Part shown: in pieces, positions 8,776-17,393 of the stretch
Layout of the letters: each line of letters opens with the position of its first letter
Numbering within the stretch: position 1 is the stretch's first letter
The notes under the pieces: generated by a model
Told to the model about the DNA's origin: nothing
The model's input: only the letters and a program-made list of their open reading frames with translations
Database searches by the model: none
Source: Desulfovibrionaceae bacterium UBA3823
GTDB lineage: Bacteria > Desulfobacterota > Desulfovibrionia > Desulfovibrionales > Desulfovibrionaceae
Length of the DNA stretch: 64,000 nucleotides
Direction: 5' to 3'
NCBI GenBank assembly: GCA_002369295.1
Contig: DFDR01000154.1
Location: 36,647 to 100,646, forward strand
Program-made: the position numbers and the translations under genes

Positions 8776-9569
8776 GGAGAAAGTCTCGCAGGTTTTTTTG
8801 TGTTGGAAAGTAGTGTGAAAACAGATTTTTTCGAAGTTAACGGCAGGCCTCGTGCCACGCCGCAGAACAAGGCAATGGCGGGGCCGTTCAAGAGGAGAGG
8901 AGCCCACAGGGGGGCAACGGCGATGCTGCAGAAGCCTTTGCCAGGCTGGTCGAGCGCTGATCGCCTGTGCCGACACTACCCTGAAGGGAAGTTAGCTTCA
9001 AGAAAAAGACACATGGATCGATTTTTTCAAAGGTAAAAATGGCAAGCTTGCTGCTCTGCCCACAGGGTTCCCGGACCGAACTGCCGGGTCAGGAAGGCAG
9101 ACGGGGGCGCTGCCTGCGCGATGCAAGCGGCGCGGCGCGTTCAGCGGCAGGCTCCATCGAAGGCGCCAAGCGCCGCTGCCAGGGAGGAAACAAGGCCCGT
9201 ATAGCGTGGCGCAGAGGGTCGCGGAGCTTGAGATCTCCGTTCAGAGGCGGAGGCGAAGCGTTGCGCGGTGCGGTCCTGGGCAGGCTTGAGGTCTTGAGCG
9301 GGGCCGAAGGAAGGGCGCGGCGAGGCTTCTGCAGGAAACTCCCTGCAATCCCCGGGCCCCTGTCTTGAGATGCCCAGGGAACAGCTTGCCTGAGGCAAGG
9401 GGTGGCGTGGCCGCGGCGATCTGAAGCTTCCGGCCGCGGGCAGGCGTCAAGCGCGCCGGATCGCCAAGGGAGGCCATTGGCGCATCGCCGATGCAGGGCT
9501 GGCCACGCGGCGCGGGTCCACTGGCAGTGCTGGCAAGGTGGCTGTCTTTGTGCTACCCCTGACAGTACC
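8776..9569. other. Gene-less interval of about 790 bases
   Basis: It lies between the divergently transcribed ATPase (-) and helicase (+) genes. The first 100 bases or so are A+T-rich and probably hold the ATPase promoter. The rest is GC-rich with several short inverted repeats. A 109-codon frame at 9039-9368 has an Arg/Gly/Ser-rich translation with no family features. I see no tRNA, rRNA or recognisable riboswitch. Confidence 0.5.
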
Positions 9570-11873
9570 ATGATAGAATACGAGAAACTGCTCAACGAGG
9601 CCCAATACAAGGCCGCCACCATGGCGGAAGTGCCGGCCCTCATCGTTGCGGGCGCTGGTTCGGGCAAGACGCGGACTATCGTCTATCGGCTCGCCTGGCT
9701 CATCGAGCACGGCGTGCTGCCCACCCAGATTCTTCTGCTTACCTTCACGCGCAAGGCGGCCCAGGAGATGATGCGCCGCGCAGGCGATCTCCTGCCGGGC
9801 GGCGTGGCGGGCCTTTCCGGCGGCACCTTCCACTCCTTCGCCTACAGCGTGCTGCGGCAGTACCGGCCGGCTTGGCTCGAGGACCGGCCCTTCACGGTCA
9901 TGGACAGCGCAGACCAGCTGGGCGTGCTCAAGGAATGCAAGGACGCGCTGCTTCTCGGCAAGGGCGACAGGGCCTTCCCCAAGACCCAGGCCGTGATCGG
10001 GCTCATCAGCAAATGCCGCAACAAGGAGATGCGCCTTGAGGAGCTCCTCAAGATGGAGGGACCGCATCTGCTGGCCTACGAGCAGGACCTGCAGAAGCTG
10101 ATGGACGCCTATGCCGAGTACAAGCGCGACAAGGCCGTGCTCGACTACGACGACCTCCTCTTTGAGCTGGAAGCGCTCCTCATGAGCGAGCCGGGCGTGG
10201 CCAGGAGTCTCAGGGCGCACTACCGGGCCATTCTCGTGGACGAGTACCAGGACACCAATCTCGTGCAGGCGAGGCTTGTCCGCATCCTCTCGGGCATCGA
10301 CGAGGGCGAGGCCGGCCCCGTCATGGTCGTGGGCGACGAGGCCCAGTCCATCTACTCCTTCCGCGGCGCCACGGTGAGCAACATTCTTGACTTTCCCCAT
10401 CTTTTCCCCGGCGCCGCAGTGGTCACCCTCGAGCAGAACTACCGCTCCACCAGGCCCATTCTCAACGTGGCCAACTGCGTTCTTTCGCATGCGGCCGAAG
10501 GCTACAGGAAGCGTCTCTTCACCGAGCGGCAGGACGGAGAGCCTGTCCGCCTGAAGCAGTGCATTTCCGACAAGTCCCAGGCCGAAGCCGTGGCCAAGCG
10601 CATTGAGCGCCTGCTCGAGACCTATCCGCCCGACGAGATAGCCGTGCTCTTCCGCTCAGGCTACCAGTCCTACCAGCTCGAGATGCAGCTCAACCAGCGG
10701 GGCGTCAAGTACCGCAAGTACGGCGGTCTCAAATACACCGAAGCCGCCCACGTCAAGGACGTCATCGCCTACCTCAAGCTCGTCATCAACCCCATGGACT
10801 ATCCGTCCTTCCTGAGGCTGGCGGCCCTCTTCCGCGGCATAGGCCCCAAAACGAGCCAGCGCATCTATGCGAGCCTCGGCGCAGGCGATGCCAAGGCGCT
10901 AGCCCGTCTGCGCAAGAAGCATGCAGAGCTCTTCCAGGAACTCGACTTTCTGAACGGCATCAGGGGACGGCTGAAGTCTTCGCCGTCCACGCTGGTTGGG
11001 GAGGTGGTCGAGCAGTATGATCCCCTGCTCAAGCGCCTCTACCCGGAAAACTACCCCAAGCGGCGCACTGACCTGGATGAGGTGCGGAGCATGGCCGCAG
11101 GCTATGGCGATCTGGACCTCTTTCTGGCGGACCTCATGCTGGAGTCCCCCGAAGAGGACGAGCGCGAGCAGGGGCGCGTCGTGCTCTCCACCATCCACTC
11201 GGCCAAGGGGCTGGAATGGAACGCCGTCCTGCTCATCGATCTCGCAGAGAACCGCTTCCCGACGAGGTACAGCCTCTACCGCGACGATCTCTACGAGGAG
11301 GAGCGCAGGCTCATGTACGTGGCCTGCACGCGCGCCAGGGATGTGCTGGAGCTCTATGCGCCGGCATCGCTTTTCGACCGCACCTCCGGCGGCTCCATGC
11401 CGGCCGAACTGAGCCCCTTTCTTCAGGAGCTGGATCCCTCCCTGGTCGAGCAGTGGAGCGAGGGCTACGGCGGGCGCTTCGCCAAGCGAAATGTGCTCGG
11501 CCGGGGCCGTGCGCCGGGCGTTGGGGGCTTTGCCGCGCCCGCTGGGACGAAGCGCATGGCGCAGGCTGGCCGGGGCGAGGGCTCCCAGCTGCCTGCCTGG
11601 GACGAAGACGGCAGGATGCCCGAACGAAGCAAGCCTCTTGCCGTGGACGAACTGCAGGCTGTCGCGGGCGGCGATTCCGCAGACGCTTCGGGCACGCCGG
11701 CCAACGAGGTCTTCGAGGACATCGCGAAGGGGAAGATTTCCCGCTGCCGCCACCGCATGTTCGGCAGGGGCAAGATTCTCGGCGTGTCCGGCACTGACAA
11801 GATAGTTGCGGACTTCCCCGGCTACGGCGTCAAGACCATCGTGGCTTCGTACCTTCTTGTGGAGGGCAAGTAG
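9570..11873 (+). CDS. UvrD/PcrA/Rep-type ATP-dependent DNA helicase
   Basis: A 767-aa superfamily 1A 3'-to-5' DNA helicase for repair or replication restart. Walker A is AGAGSGKT at residues 27-34, then LTFTRKAAQEMMRRA (motif Ia), GTFHSFAY, the DEYQDTN box (motif II), VGDEAQSIYSFRGA (motif III), LEQNYRSTRPI (motif IV), TIHSAKGLEW (motif V) and YVACTRARDVLELYAP (motif VI). The C-terminal 160 residues are low in complexity and end in a small basic beta-rich segment, KISRCRHRMFGRGKI. ATG 9570 is chosen because the protein then begins at the conserved NEAQ-type helicase N-terminus. thiL starts one base after its stop. Confidence 0.93.
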   Translation: MIEYEKLLNEAQYKAATMAEVPALIVAGAGSGKTRTIVYRLAWLIEHGVLPTQILLLTFTRKAAQEMMRRAGDLLPGGVAGLSGGTFHSFAYSVLRQYRPAWLEDRPFTVMDSADQLGVLKECKDALLLGKGDRAFPKTQAVIGLISKCRNKEMRLEELLKMEGPHLLAYEQDLQKLMDAYAEYKRDKAVLDYDDLLFELEALLMSEPGVARSLRAHYRAILVDEYQDTNLVQARLVRILSGIDEGEAGPVMVVGDEAQSIYSFRGATVSNILDFPHLFPGAAVVTLEQNYRSTRPILNVANCVLSHAAEGYRKRLFTERQDGEPVRLKQCISDKSQAEAVAKRIERLLETYPPDEIAVLFRSGYQSYQLEMQLNQRGVKYRKYGGLKYTEAAHVKDVIAYLKLVINPMDYPSFLRLAALFRGIGPKTSQRIYASLGAGDAKALARLRKKHAELFQELDFLNGIRGRLKSSPSTLVGEVVEQYDPLLKRLYPENYPKRRTDLDEVRSMAAGYGDLDLFLADLMLESPEEDEREQGRVVLSTIHSAKGLEWNAVLLIDLAENRFPTRYSLYRDDLYEEERRLMYVACTRARDVLELYAPASLFDRTSGGSMPAELSPFLQELDPSLVEQWSEGYGGRFAKRNVLGRGRAPGVGGFAAPAGTKRMAQAGRGEGSQLPAWDEDGRMPERSKPLAVDELQAVAGGDSADASGTPANEVFEDIAKGKISRCRHRMFGRGKILGVSGTDKIVADFPGYGVKTIVASYLLVEGK

Positions 11874-11874
11874 C

Positions 11875-12921
11875 ATGGCACACTCCCTCAAAATTGCTTC
11901 TGAAGACAGCATCCTCAACCTGCTTGGCAAATACTTTCCGCTCAGCCATCCGGCGCTGGTTCTGGGGAGGGGCGACGACTGCGCCCTGCTCAAGGGGGGG
12001 GCTCCGTTAAGCGTGAGCACGGATCTCTTCCTCGAGGACGTGCATTTTCGAAGAAGCTACTTCACGCCCGAGGAAATCGGGCACAAGGCTCTGGCCTGCA
12101 ACATCAGCGACCTGGCGGCCTGCGGCACGCGCCCCAAGGTCTTTACGCTCTGCCTGGGACTGCCTTCAGACATTGATGCCGCGTGGCTTGAAGAGTTCTT
12201 CGGCGGCATGGGCTCCCTGGCGGCCAAGTACGGCATGGGCCTTGCCGGCGGCGACATTTCGGCGAGCGACAAGCTCAGCATCGCTGTCACGGTGTTCGGC
12301 GAGCCGGTGGGCGAGGGAGGCTTCCTGTCCCGTGGCGGCTCAGTGCCTGGCGACACCATCTTCGTGGTCGGCAGCATCGGCCTTGCCCGCATAGGCCTGC
12401 TCGAGATGGAGGCCTGCGGCAGAGAGGCGTTTGCCCGCTATCCCAAGGCCTGCCTGGCTCACGTGAAGCCCGAGCCCCAGGTTGATGCCGGGCTCATGCT
12501 GGCGCGGGCAGGCCTCAACGCCCGGCCTCCGGCGCTTATGGATCTCTCCGACGGCATGGCCCGCGATCTGCCGCGGCTGCTCGGCCTCACGGGCGAGCTC
12601 GGCACGGCATCCACCATTGGCGGCCAGGGCATAGGCGCGGAGCTTCTGCTGCCCGCGGGGCTGCTCCATGCGGAACTGGTCCAGTGGTGTCGGGAGAACG
12701 GCCGCAATCCCGTGCACGAAGCCTTCTTCGGCGGCGAGGAGTATGCCCTGCTCGGCGCCTGCGCGCCCGACATGCTGCTCGCGCTCCATGCGGCCATCCC
12801 CGGCTTCTGGGAGATAGGCTCGGTCACCGACAGGCCCGGCATCTACTGCAACAACGAACGCATGGACGGCAAGGGCGGCTTCGACCACTTTGCCCGCGCG
12901 TGCGGAGGAGCGGAGGCGTGA
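11875..12921 (+). CDS. thiL: Thiamine-monophosphate kinase
   Basis: ThiL phosphorylates thiamine monophosphate to thiamine pyrophosphate with ATP. The 348-aa product shows LVLGRGDDCALL, the Mg-binding VSTDLFLEDVHFRRSY, NISDLAACG, GLAGGDISAS, a PurM-like VVGSIGLARIGL, and MDLSDGMARDLPRLL. No thiamine riboswitch is visible because the gene follows the helicase directly and is probably translated from the same message. It shares a GTGA overlap with the downstream aldolase-family gene. Confidence 0.95.
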   Translation: MAHSLKIASEDSILNLLGKYFPLSHPALVLGRGDDCALLKGGAPLSVSTDLFLEDVHFRRSYFTPEEIGHKALACNISDLAACGTRPKVFTLCLGLPSDIDAAWLEEFFGGMGSLAAKYGMGLAGGDISASDKLSIAVTVFGEPVGEGGFLSRGGSVPGDTIFVVGSIGLARIGLLEMEACGREAFARYPKACLAHVKPEPQVDAGLMLARAGLNARPPALMDLSDGMARDLPRLLGLTGELGTASTIGGQGIGAELLLPAGLLHAELVQWCRENGRNPVHEAFFGGEEYALLGACAPDMLLALHAAIPGFWEIGSVTDRPGIYCNNERMDGKGGFDHFARACGGAEA

Positions 12922-13580
12922 CGGAGATCGATCAGGCGCGCTTCGAGGCGTGGCAGGCGCGCTTCGGCAGGATTGACGCCCTGCTTGACGAGGCCGGCAT
13001 CGATGCAGCCGGCTTTATGGGCAGTCTGGACCTAGTGAAGCACGGCTGCCGCCAGGCCTGGCTTGCCGGCGTCATGACCGGCTTCAACGGCAACCTGAGC
13101 CTGCGCCTGGGAAAGCGCCTGCTGCTCGTCACGGCCTCCGGCATCGCCAAGGGGCACATGGAAGACGGCGACGTCGCCCTGGCAACGAAGGAAGGCTCTC
13201 CGCTGGCAGGTCCGGCGCTTTCCAGCGAGACCGCCATGCACGCAGCCGTCTACGAAGCCCGTCCCGAGGCGCGCTGCGTTCTGCACACGCATCCCGGCTG
13301 CCTGCTGGCGCTCTCCGTCAAGCTGGCGGGGTGCCTTGACAGGATGCTTGACATGCCGCTCTTCGAGGCCGCCATGTGGCGCCCCAAACTTGCCATAGCC
13401 GGCGCCTATCCGCCGGGCTCGCATCGTCTGGCAGACAGCGTGGGCAAGGCGGCCGCCAAGGCGCCAGCCGTCTTCATGGAGGGCCACGGCCTGTGCACGG
13501 CTGGCGCAGGCATCGCCGAAGCGCTCGGCATCACGGAGCAGATGGAGCATCTTGCCGAAATCCAGCTGCGCCTGCTCTAG
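12918..13580 (+). CDS. Class II aldolase/adducin-family protein
   Basis: A 220-aa member of the class II (zinc) aldolase family, which includes fuculose-phosphate aldolase, ribulose-phosphate epimerase and methylthioribulose-1-phosphate dehydratase. Key pieces are MTGFNGNLSLRLG, LVTASGIAKGHM, the catalytic-glutamate region SSETAMHAAVYEARP, the zinc motif LHTHPG and the C-terminal MEGHGLCTAG. The GTG at 12918 overlaps the thiL stop (GTGA) and is preceded by GGAGCGGAGG. The substrate cannot be decided from sequence. Context gives no pathway, since the neighbours are thiL and a convergent hemW. Confidence 0.88.
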   Translation: MTEIDQARFEAWQARFGRIDALLDEAGIDAAGFMGSLDLVKHGCRQAWLAGVMTGFNGNLSLRLGKRLLLVTASGIAKGHMEDGDVALATKEGSPLAGPALSSETAMHAAVYEARPEARCVLHTHPGCLLALSVKLAGCLDRMLDMPLFEAAMWRPKLAIAGAYPPGSHRLADSVGKAAAKAPAVFMEGHGLCTAGAGIAEALGITEQMEHLAEIQLRLL

Positions 13581-13605
13581 CCTTTCTGGCCCTGGCATCA
13601 TCCCG

Positions 13606-14796
13606 CTATTGCCGAGGCCCCTGCGTCGGGGTTCGTGCAAGCTCGGCGCGCTCAAGGCGCAGGAAAAGCTCCGAGGTGACGGCGCTGGAGACGAGCATGC
13701 CGCGGGGCGTGAGGGCAATGCGCTTTTTGTCCATGACGAGGAGCCCCTGCCGGCAGAGTTCGCCGAGGAAGGCGCCTGCGTCCTCCAGCAGGGAGCGGCC
13801 GGCAAGCGCCGCATAGCCGGCGAGGGGCAGGCCGTCTGCGGTCCGCAGGCGCAGCATCACCGTTTCCAAAAGCCGTGCGGCGGGCGTGATGGCTTCCGGA
13901 TCCTCGGCCAGCCTGCCGCTGGCCACGTTCTGCGCCCAGCGTTCCAGATCCGGCGGATCTGTCCAGCGGCGGCCGTTCAGGGTGGAGACGGCGGAGGGGC
14001 CAAGCCCCAGATAGTCCACGCCTTGCCAGTAGCCGAGGTTGTGGCGGCAGCGGAAGCCCTCCCTGGCGTAGTTGGAGATCTCGTACTGCGCATAGCCCCT
14101 GTCCTCGAGAAGGGCCCGGCCTTCGAGAAACATGGCCTCGGCCTCGGCTTCGCCTGGCTGCGCGAGTTCGCCGGCCAGGCTTCTGGCCTCGAAGGGCGTT
14201 CCCTCCTCGATGGAGAGCGCGTAGGCGGAAAGGTGCTCAGGCGCAAGGTCGCAGGCCTGCTTCAGCGTGGCAAGCCAGCCCTGCGGGGTCTGGCCCGGCA
14301 GGCACCACATGAGGTCGAGGGAGAGATTGGCAAAGCCGGCCCGGCGTGCAAGGGCGACGACCTCCCGGCATTGCGCGGCCGTGTGCAGGCGGCCGAGCAT
14401 GGCGAGCTCACGGTCGTCCAGGCTCTGCACCCCCATGGAGAGGCGGCTGATCCCGCAGGCCCGCAGATCCGCCAGCAGTCCCGGCCTGGCGAGGGAGTCG
14501 GGGTTGCCCTCCAGGGTGCATTCGCAGTCCGGCGCCACGGCAAAGCGCCGGGCGATTTCCTCGAGCACGAGGCCGACCTGCGCCGCCTCGAGCAGGCTCG
14601 GCGTGCCTCCGCCGAAGAAGATGCTCTCGACGGGGTCGAGGGAGGAACGGGGAAGCGCCTCGGCCCAGCGCCTGATCTCCTCGAGCAGGCTGGCGAGGTA
14701 GACCTCGGGAATCCTGCCGTCCGGGAGGGCCTGGGAGTGGAAGGCGCAGTAGCCGCAGCGCCTGCGGCAGAACGGAACGTGAATGTAGAGGAGCAT
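13606..14796 (-). CDS. hemW: HemW-type radical SAM heme chaperone (coproporphyrinogen III oxidase-like)
   Basis: A 396-aa radical SAM protein starting MLLYIHVPFCRRRCGYC, with the [4Fe-4S] cysteines C10, C14 and C17. SIFFGGGTPSLLEAAQV, CTLEGNPDSL, ISRLSMGVQSLDDRELAMLGR and SLDLMWCLPGQTPQGW are typical of HemW rather than true HemN, as is the short N-terminus. HemW proteins bind heme and deliver it, and were long misannotated as coproporphyrinogen oxidase. The Shine-Dalgarno signal is poor, but no alternative start fits the family better. It is convergent with the aldolase gene. Confidence 0.9.
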   Translation of the reverse strand: MLLYIHVPFCRRRCGYCAFHSQALPDGRIPEVYLASLLEEIRRWAEALPRSSLDPVESIFFGGGTPSLLEAAQVGLVLEEIARRFAVAPDCECTLEGNPDSLARPGLLADLRACGISRLSMGVQSLDDRELAMLGRLHTAAQCREVVALARRAGFANLSLDLMWCLPGQTPQGWLATLKQACDLAPEHLSAYALSIEEGTPFEARSLAGELAQPGEAEAEAMFLEGRALLEDRGYAQYEISNYAREGFRCRHNLGYWQGVDYLGLGPSAVSTLNGRRWTDPPDLERWAQNVASGRLAEDPEAITPAARLLETVMLRLRTADGLPLAGYAALAGRSLLEDAGAFLGELCRQGLLVMDKKRIALTPRGMLVSSAVTSELFLRLERAELARTPTQGPRQ

Positions 14797-14876
14797 GGTG
14801 GCCGTGGGGAAGGTGCGCCGGCGCCGGCATGCTTCGGCGCATCCGCGGCGGTTCAGGCCCTTGCCGGGGGCTTCCC

Positions 14877-15587
14877 TCAGCGCACTCGTGCGCCGGAAGT
14901 CAGCGTGGCGGGAAGCATGCCGAGCGAGTAGCTGGCGGCGTCTTCCTCGAGAATGGCCTTGCCGACGATCTTCCAGGCATCGCCCTGCTTGCGCAGGGCA
15001 AGCCAGCTGGTCATGCTGGCAGGCGTCGTCACTTTGGCAACGGCATGGCTGTCGTCGATGTTCTTGACGACGGCGCTGGACAGGGACTGGGGAATCCACG
15101 GACAGTCGGGCGTCTGGGCCTTTGTGCACATGTTGACGAGTTCGCCGGAGGAAACCATGCGGCTGGCTGCGCTGACTGTCCGCCCCTCGATGTTGACTAT
15201 TCTGTCGATGAGCTCGCTGAACTCGCCGTCCCGGTCCAGAAAGACCGACACAACGCCAACGGCCTGCGCCAAAGCCTCGGCCTTCCGGTTGGCGGGATCG
15301 CTGGCCATGTCGAGGATGGCGTTGAGCTTGTCCTGGCAGCCGACCTTCGCGCAGATGCCGTAGAGATGCTTCAGATACTTATTGTTGAGCTTGAGGTTGG
15401 CAATCTCGTTGCCGGCAAAGGCATTGATGTCGAGTTGCGTCAGAAAAGCGCCGCTGTCCTTGGCGGTCAAGGCCTTGGCGGCATCGTCGAGGCACTTCTT
15501 GGGGCTTGCCTCGTTGCAGCCGGCGAGAGACAGGGCGAGGAAGAGCATGCCGGCGAGGCGGATCGATTTGCGGAATGCGTGTTTCAT
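14877..15587 (-). CDS. Putative lipoprotein of unknown function
   Basis: A 236-aa protein with a lipoprotein signal: a basic start, a hydrophobic core, then the lipobox LAGC with Cys24 as the probable lipidated residue. The mature part carries several cysteines (KVGCQDK, NMCTKA, PDCPWI) that could form disulfides in the periplasm. It ends in a beta-rich segment (WLALRKQGDAWKIVGKAIL) resembling the NTF2/DUF4878 style of small exported proteins. I do not recognise a specific family. Transcribed toward hemW, 80 bases away. A short frame overlaps its start by four bases. Confidence 0.8.
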   Translation of the reverse strand: MKHAFRKSIRLAGMLFLALSLAGCNEASPKKCLDDAAKALTAKDSGAFLTQLDINAFAGNEIANLKLNNKYLKHLYGICAKVGCQDKLNAILDMASDPANRKAEALAQAVGVVSVFLDRDGEFSELIDRIVNIEGRTVSAASRMVSSGELVNMCTKAQTPDCPWIPQSLSSAVVKNIDDSHAVAKVTTPASMTSWLALRKQGDAWKIVGKAILEEDAASYSLGMLPATLTSGARVR

Positions 15588-15763
15588 GCGGGGCTCTGCG
15601 GAAGGTTAAGGTTGATGATGCGGGGGTGCGACGTCATGCCGGGCTCCTCCGGCAGGATGCCTTTGCCGATACGGCTCTCAATCTGCCTGATGTCCGAGGA
15701 AGTCAAGGCGCACTCCGCTGGCCGCTGGCTTGGCAGGTGCAGAAAGCCTGCCTGCGGCGCCAT
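15584..15763 (-). CDS. Possible small protein upstream of the lipoprotein gene
   Basis: A 59-codon frame with an ATG at 15763 whose TGA overlaps the lipoprotein ATG (ATGA). That spacing suggests translational coupling. The C-terminal part, SSDIRQIESRIGKGILPEEP, reads like real protein. There is no clear ribosome-binding site or known family, so it may be a chance frame. Confidence 0.3.
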   Translation of the reverse strand: MAPQAGFLHLPSQRPAECALTSSDIRQIESRIGKGILPEEPGMTSHPRIINLNLPQSPA

Positions 15764-15887
15764 CGCTTCCCTCGGCAAGGGGGCGGGGGATGCCTTGCCG
15801 GAGCGTTCGGCGCGCTTTCCGTTGCCCTTGGCAGGGCGTGGAATGGCGGGTATACTTCCGCGCCAACAAAAGCCAAGAGGAGCGTTT

Positions 15888-17393
15888 ATGGATATACGAT
15901 TTCAGGCTGGCGGCGCCGAGAACTGGAAAACGGACATAGCTCTGGTGCCCGTGGTGCAGGGAGAGAAGATTCTGGAAACCTGCCCCGAGCTGGACGCGGC
16001 CGCGCCCTTCCTCGCCATTGCCCCCGGCATGCGCGACGTGTCGGGCCGGAAGAACGAGATCCAGATTGTCTACGGCCATCCGGATCTGCCCTTCTCGCGC
16101 GTCATGTTCATCGGGCTCGGCAAGGCGGAACCCACGCCCGGGCGCCTGCGCGAAGCATTTGCCAGGGGCGTGCGCAAGGCCAAGGAGCTGCGCCTCGCCT
16201 CGGTGGACGTGCCGGTGTTCTGCCTGAAGCGCTTCGGCCTTGAGGAGCGCCTGCTCGAGGAGGCCGTCTACGCCTGCATGCTCGGCAACTACAGCTTTAC
16301 TGCCCTGCGCAAGGTCCGGGAGGACGATCCCAAGTCGCTGGACTACCTCACTATCGGCTTCCTCGACGAGTACGTCCCCGACAGCCTGCGCCAGGCCGCC
16401 CGCCGCGGCGAGTCGGCCGCCGAAGCGGTAATGCTGGCGCGGGATCTGGCCAATACGCCGGCCAACCTGCTTCATCCCGACGACTTCGCGGACAAGGCGA
16501 GCCGCGAGACGGCCGGCGTGCCCCGCCTTTCCTGCACCGTGCGCGACGAGCGCTGGCTTGAGGCCGAGGGCTTCAACTGCCACCTCGCCGTGGGCAGGGG
16601 CGCAAGCCGCCCGCCGAGGCTGGTCGTGCTCGAGTACGCAGCCAAGGGCGACGAGGATGCCGATCCCGTCGTCTTCGTCGGCAAGGGCATCACCTTCGAT
16701 TCCGGCGGCATCAGCATCAAGCCGGCGGCCAAGATGCACACCATGAAGTGCGACATGACGGGCGCGGCGGCCACCTATGCGGCCCTGCTCCACCTGGCCA
16801 GGGAAGAGGTGCCCGGCCGCTTCGTCGGCCTGCTGGCCCTGGCCGAGAACATGCCGGACGGCGGCGCCGTGCATCCCGGCGACGTCGTGCAGAGCCTTGC
16901 CGGCGACAGCGTCGAGATAGTCAACACCGATGCCGAAGGACGCCTCGTGCTCTGCGATGCCCTGGCCTACGCCCAGAAGGCCTGGAAGCCCAAGTGCCTC
17001 GTCGACGTCGCCACGCTCACCGGCGCCTGCGCCGTGGCGCTGGGCGACGGGCTGGCAGGGCTCTTCAGCTCGGACGACAGGCTGGCCCAGGCCGTCCAGA
17101 GCGCGGCCGCCTGCGCAGGTGAGGACTGCTGGCGCCTGCCCCTGTGGGCCGGATACAAGGCCAAGCTCAAGAGCACCTGCGCCGACATCTGCCACACCGC
17201 AAGCTCCCGCGAGGGCGGAGCCATCACGGCTGCCCTCTTCCTCGGACACTTCGTCAAGAAGGACGTCGCCTGGGCGCACCTCGACATTGCCGGCGTCGAC
17301 TGGCGCGATGCGGACAGCCCCCTGTGCCCTGCCGGCGCGACCGGCTTCGCGGCCAGGACCCTGCTGGAACTCGCCAGGGGAGGAGTTGAATAA
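15888..17393 (+). CDS. pepA: Leucyl aminopeptidase (M17 family)
   Basis: A cytosolic dizinc/manganese aminopeptidase of 501 aa. Metal-binding and catalytic segments are FVGKGITFDSGGISIKP (catalytic Lys and metal Asp), MKCDMTGAA, and the family signature NTDAEGRLVLCDAL with its catalytic arginine. WRLPLW and the C-terminal DIAGVDWRDADSPLCPAGATGF complete the domain. The ATG at 15888 follows AAGAGGAG. Its TAA overlaps the next ATG by one base (TAATG), so it is very likely co-transcribed and coupled with cobA-hemD. Confidence 0.96.
   Translation: MDIRFQAGGAENWKTDIALVPVVQGEKILETCPELDAAAPFLAIAPGMRDVSGRKNEIQIVYGHPDLPFSRVMFIGLGKAEPTPGRLREAFARGVRKAKELRLASVDVPVFCLKRFGLEERLLEEAVYACMLGNYSFTALRKVREDDPKSLDYLTIGFLDEYVPDSLRQAARRGESAAEAVMLARDLANTPANLLHPDDFADKASRETAGVPRLSCTVRDERWLEAEGFNCHLAVGRGASRPPRLVVLEYAAKGDEDADPVVFVGKGITFDSGGISIKPAAKMHTMKCDMTGAAATYAALLHLAREEVPGRFVGLLALAENMPDGGAVHPGDVVQSLAGDSVEIVNTDAEGRLVLCDALAYAQKAWKPKCLVDVATLTGACAVALGDGLAGLFSSDDRLAQAVQSAAACAGEDCWRLPLWAGYKAKLKSTCADICHTASSREGGAITAALFLGHFVKKDVAWAHLDIAGVDWRDADSPLCPAGATGFAARTLLELARGGVE

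Noticed and set aside
9039-9368. 109-codon frame between the ATPase and helicase genes
   Set aside because: Arg/Gly/Ser-rich, no family signal, no conserved-looking segments.
14829-15888. Long + strand frame running from hemW antisense into pepA
   Set aside because: It is the in-frame upstream extension of pepA through antisense hemW and the lipoprotein gene; the pepA start at 15888 has a proper ribosome-binding site and family N-terminus.
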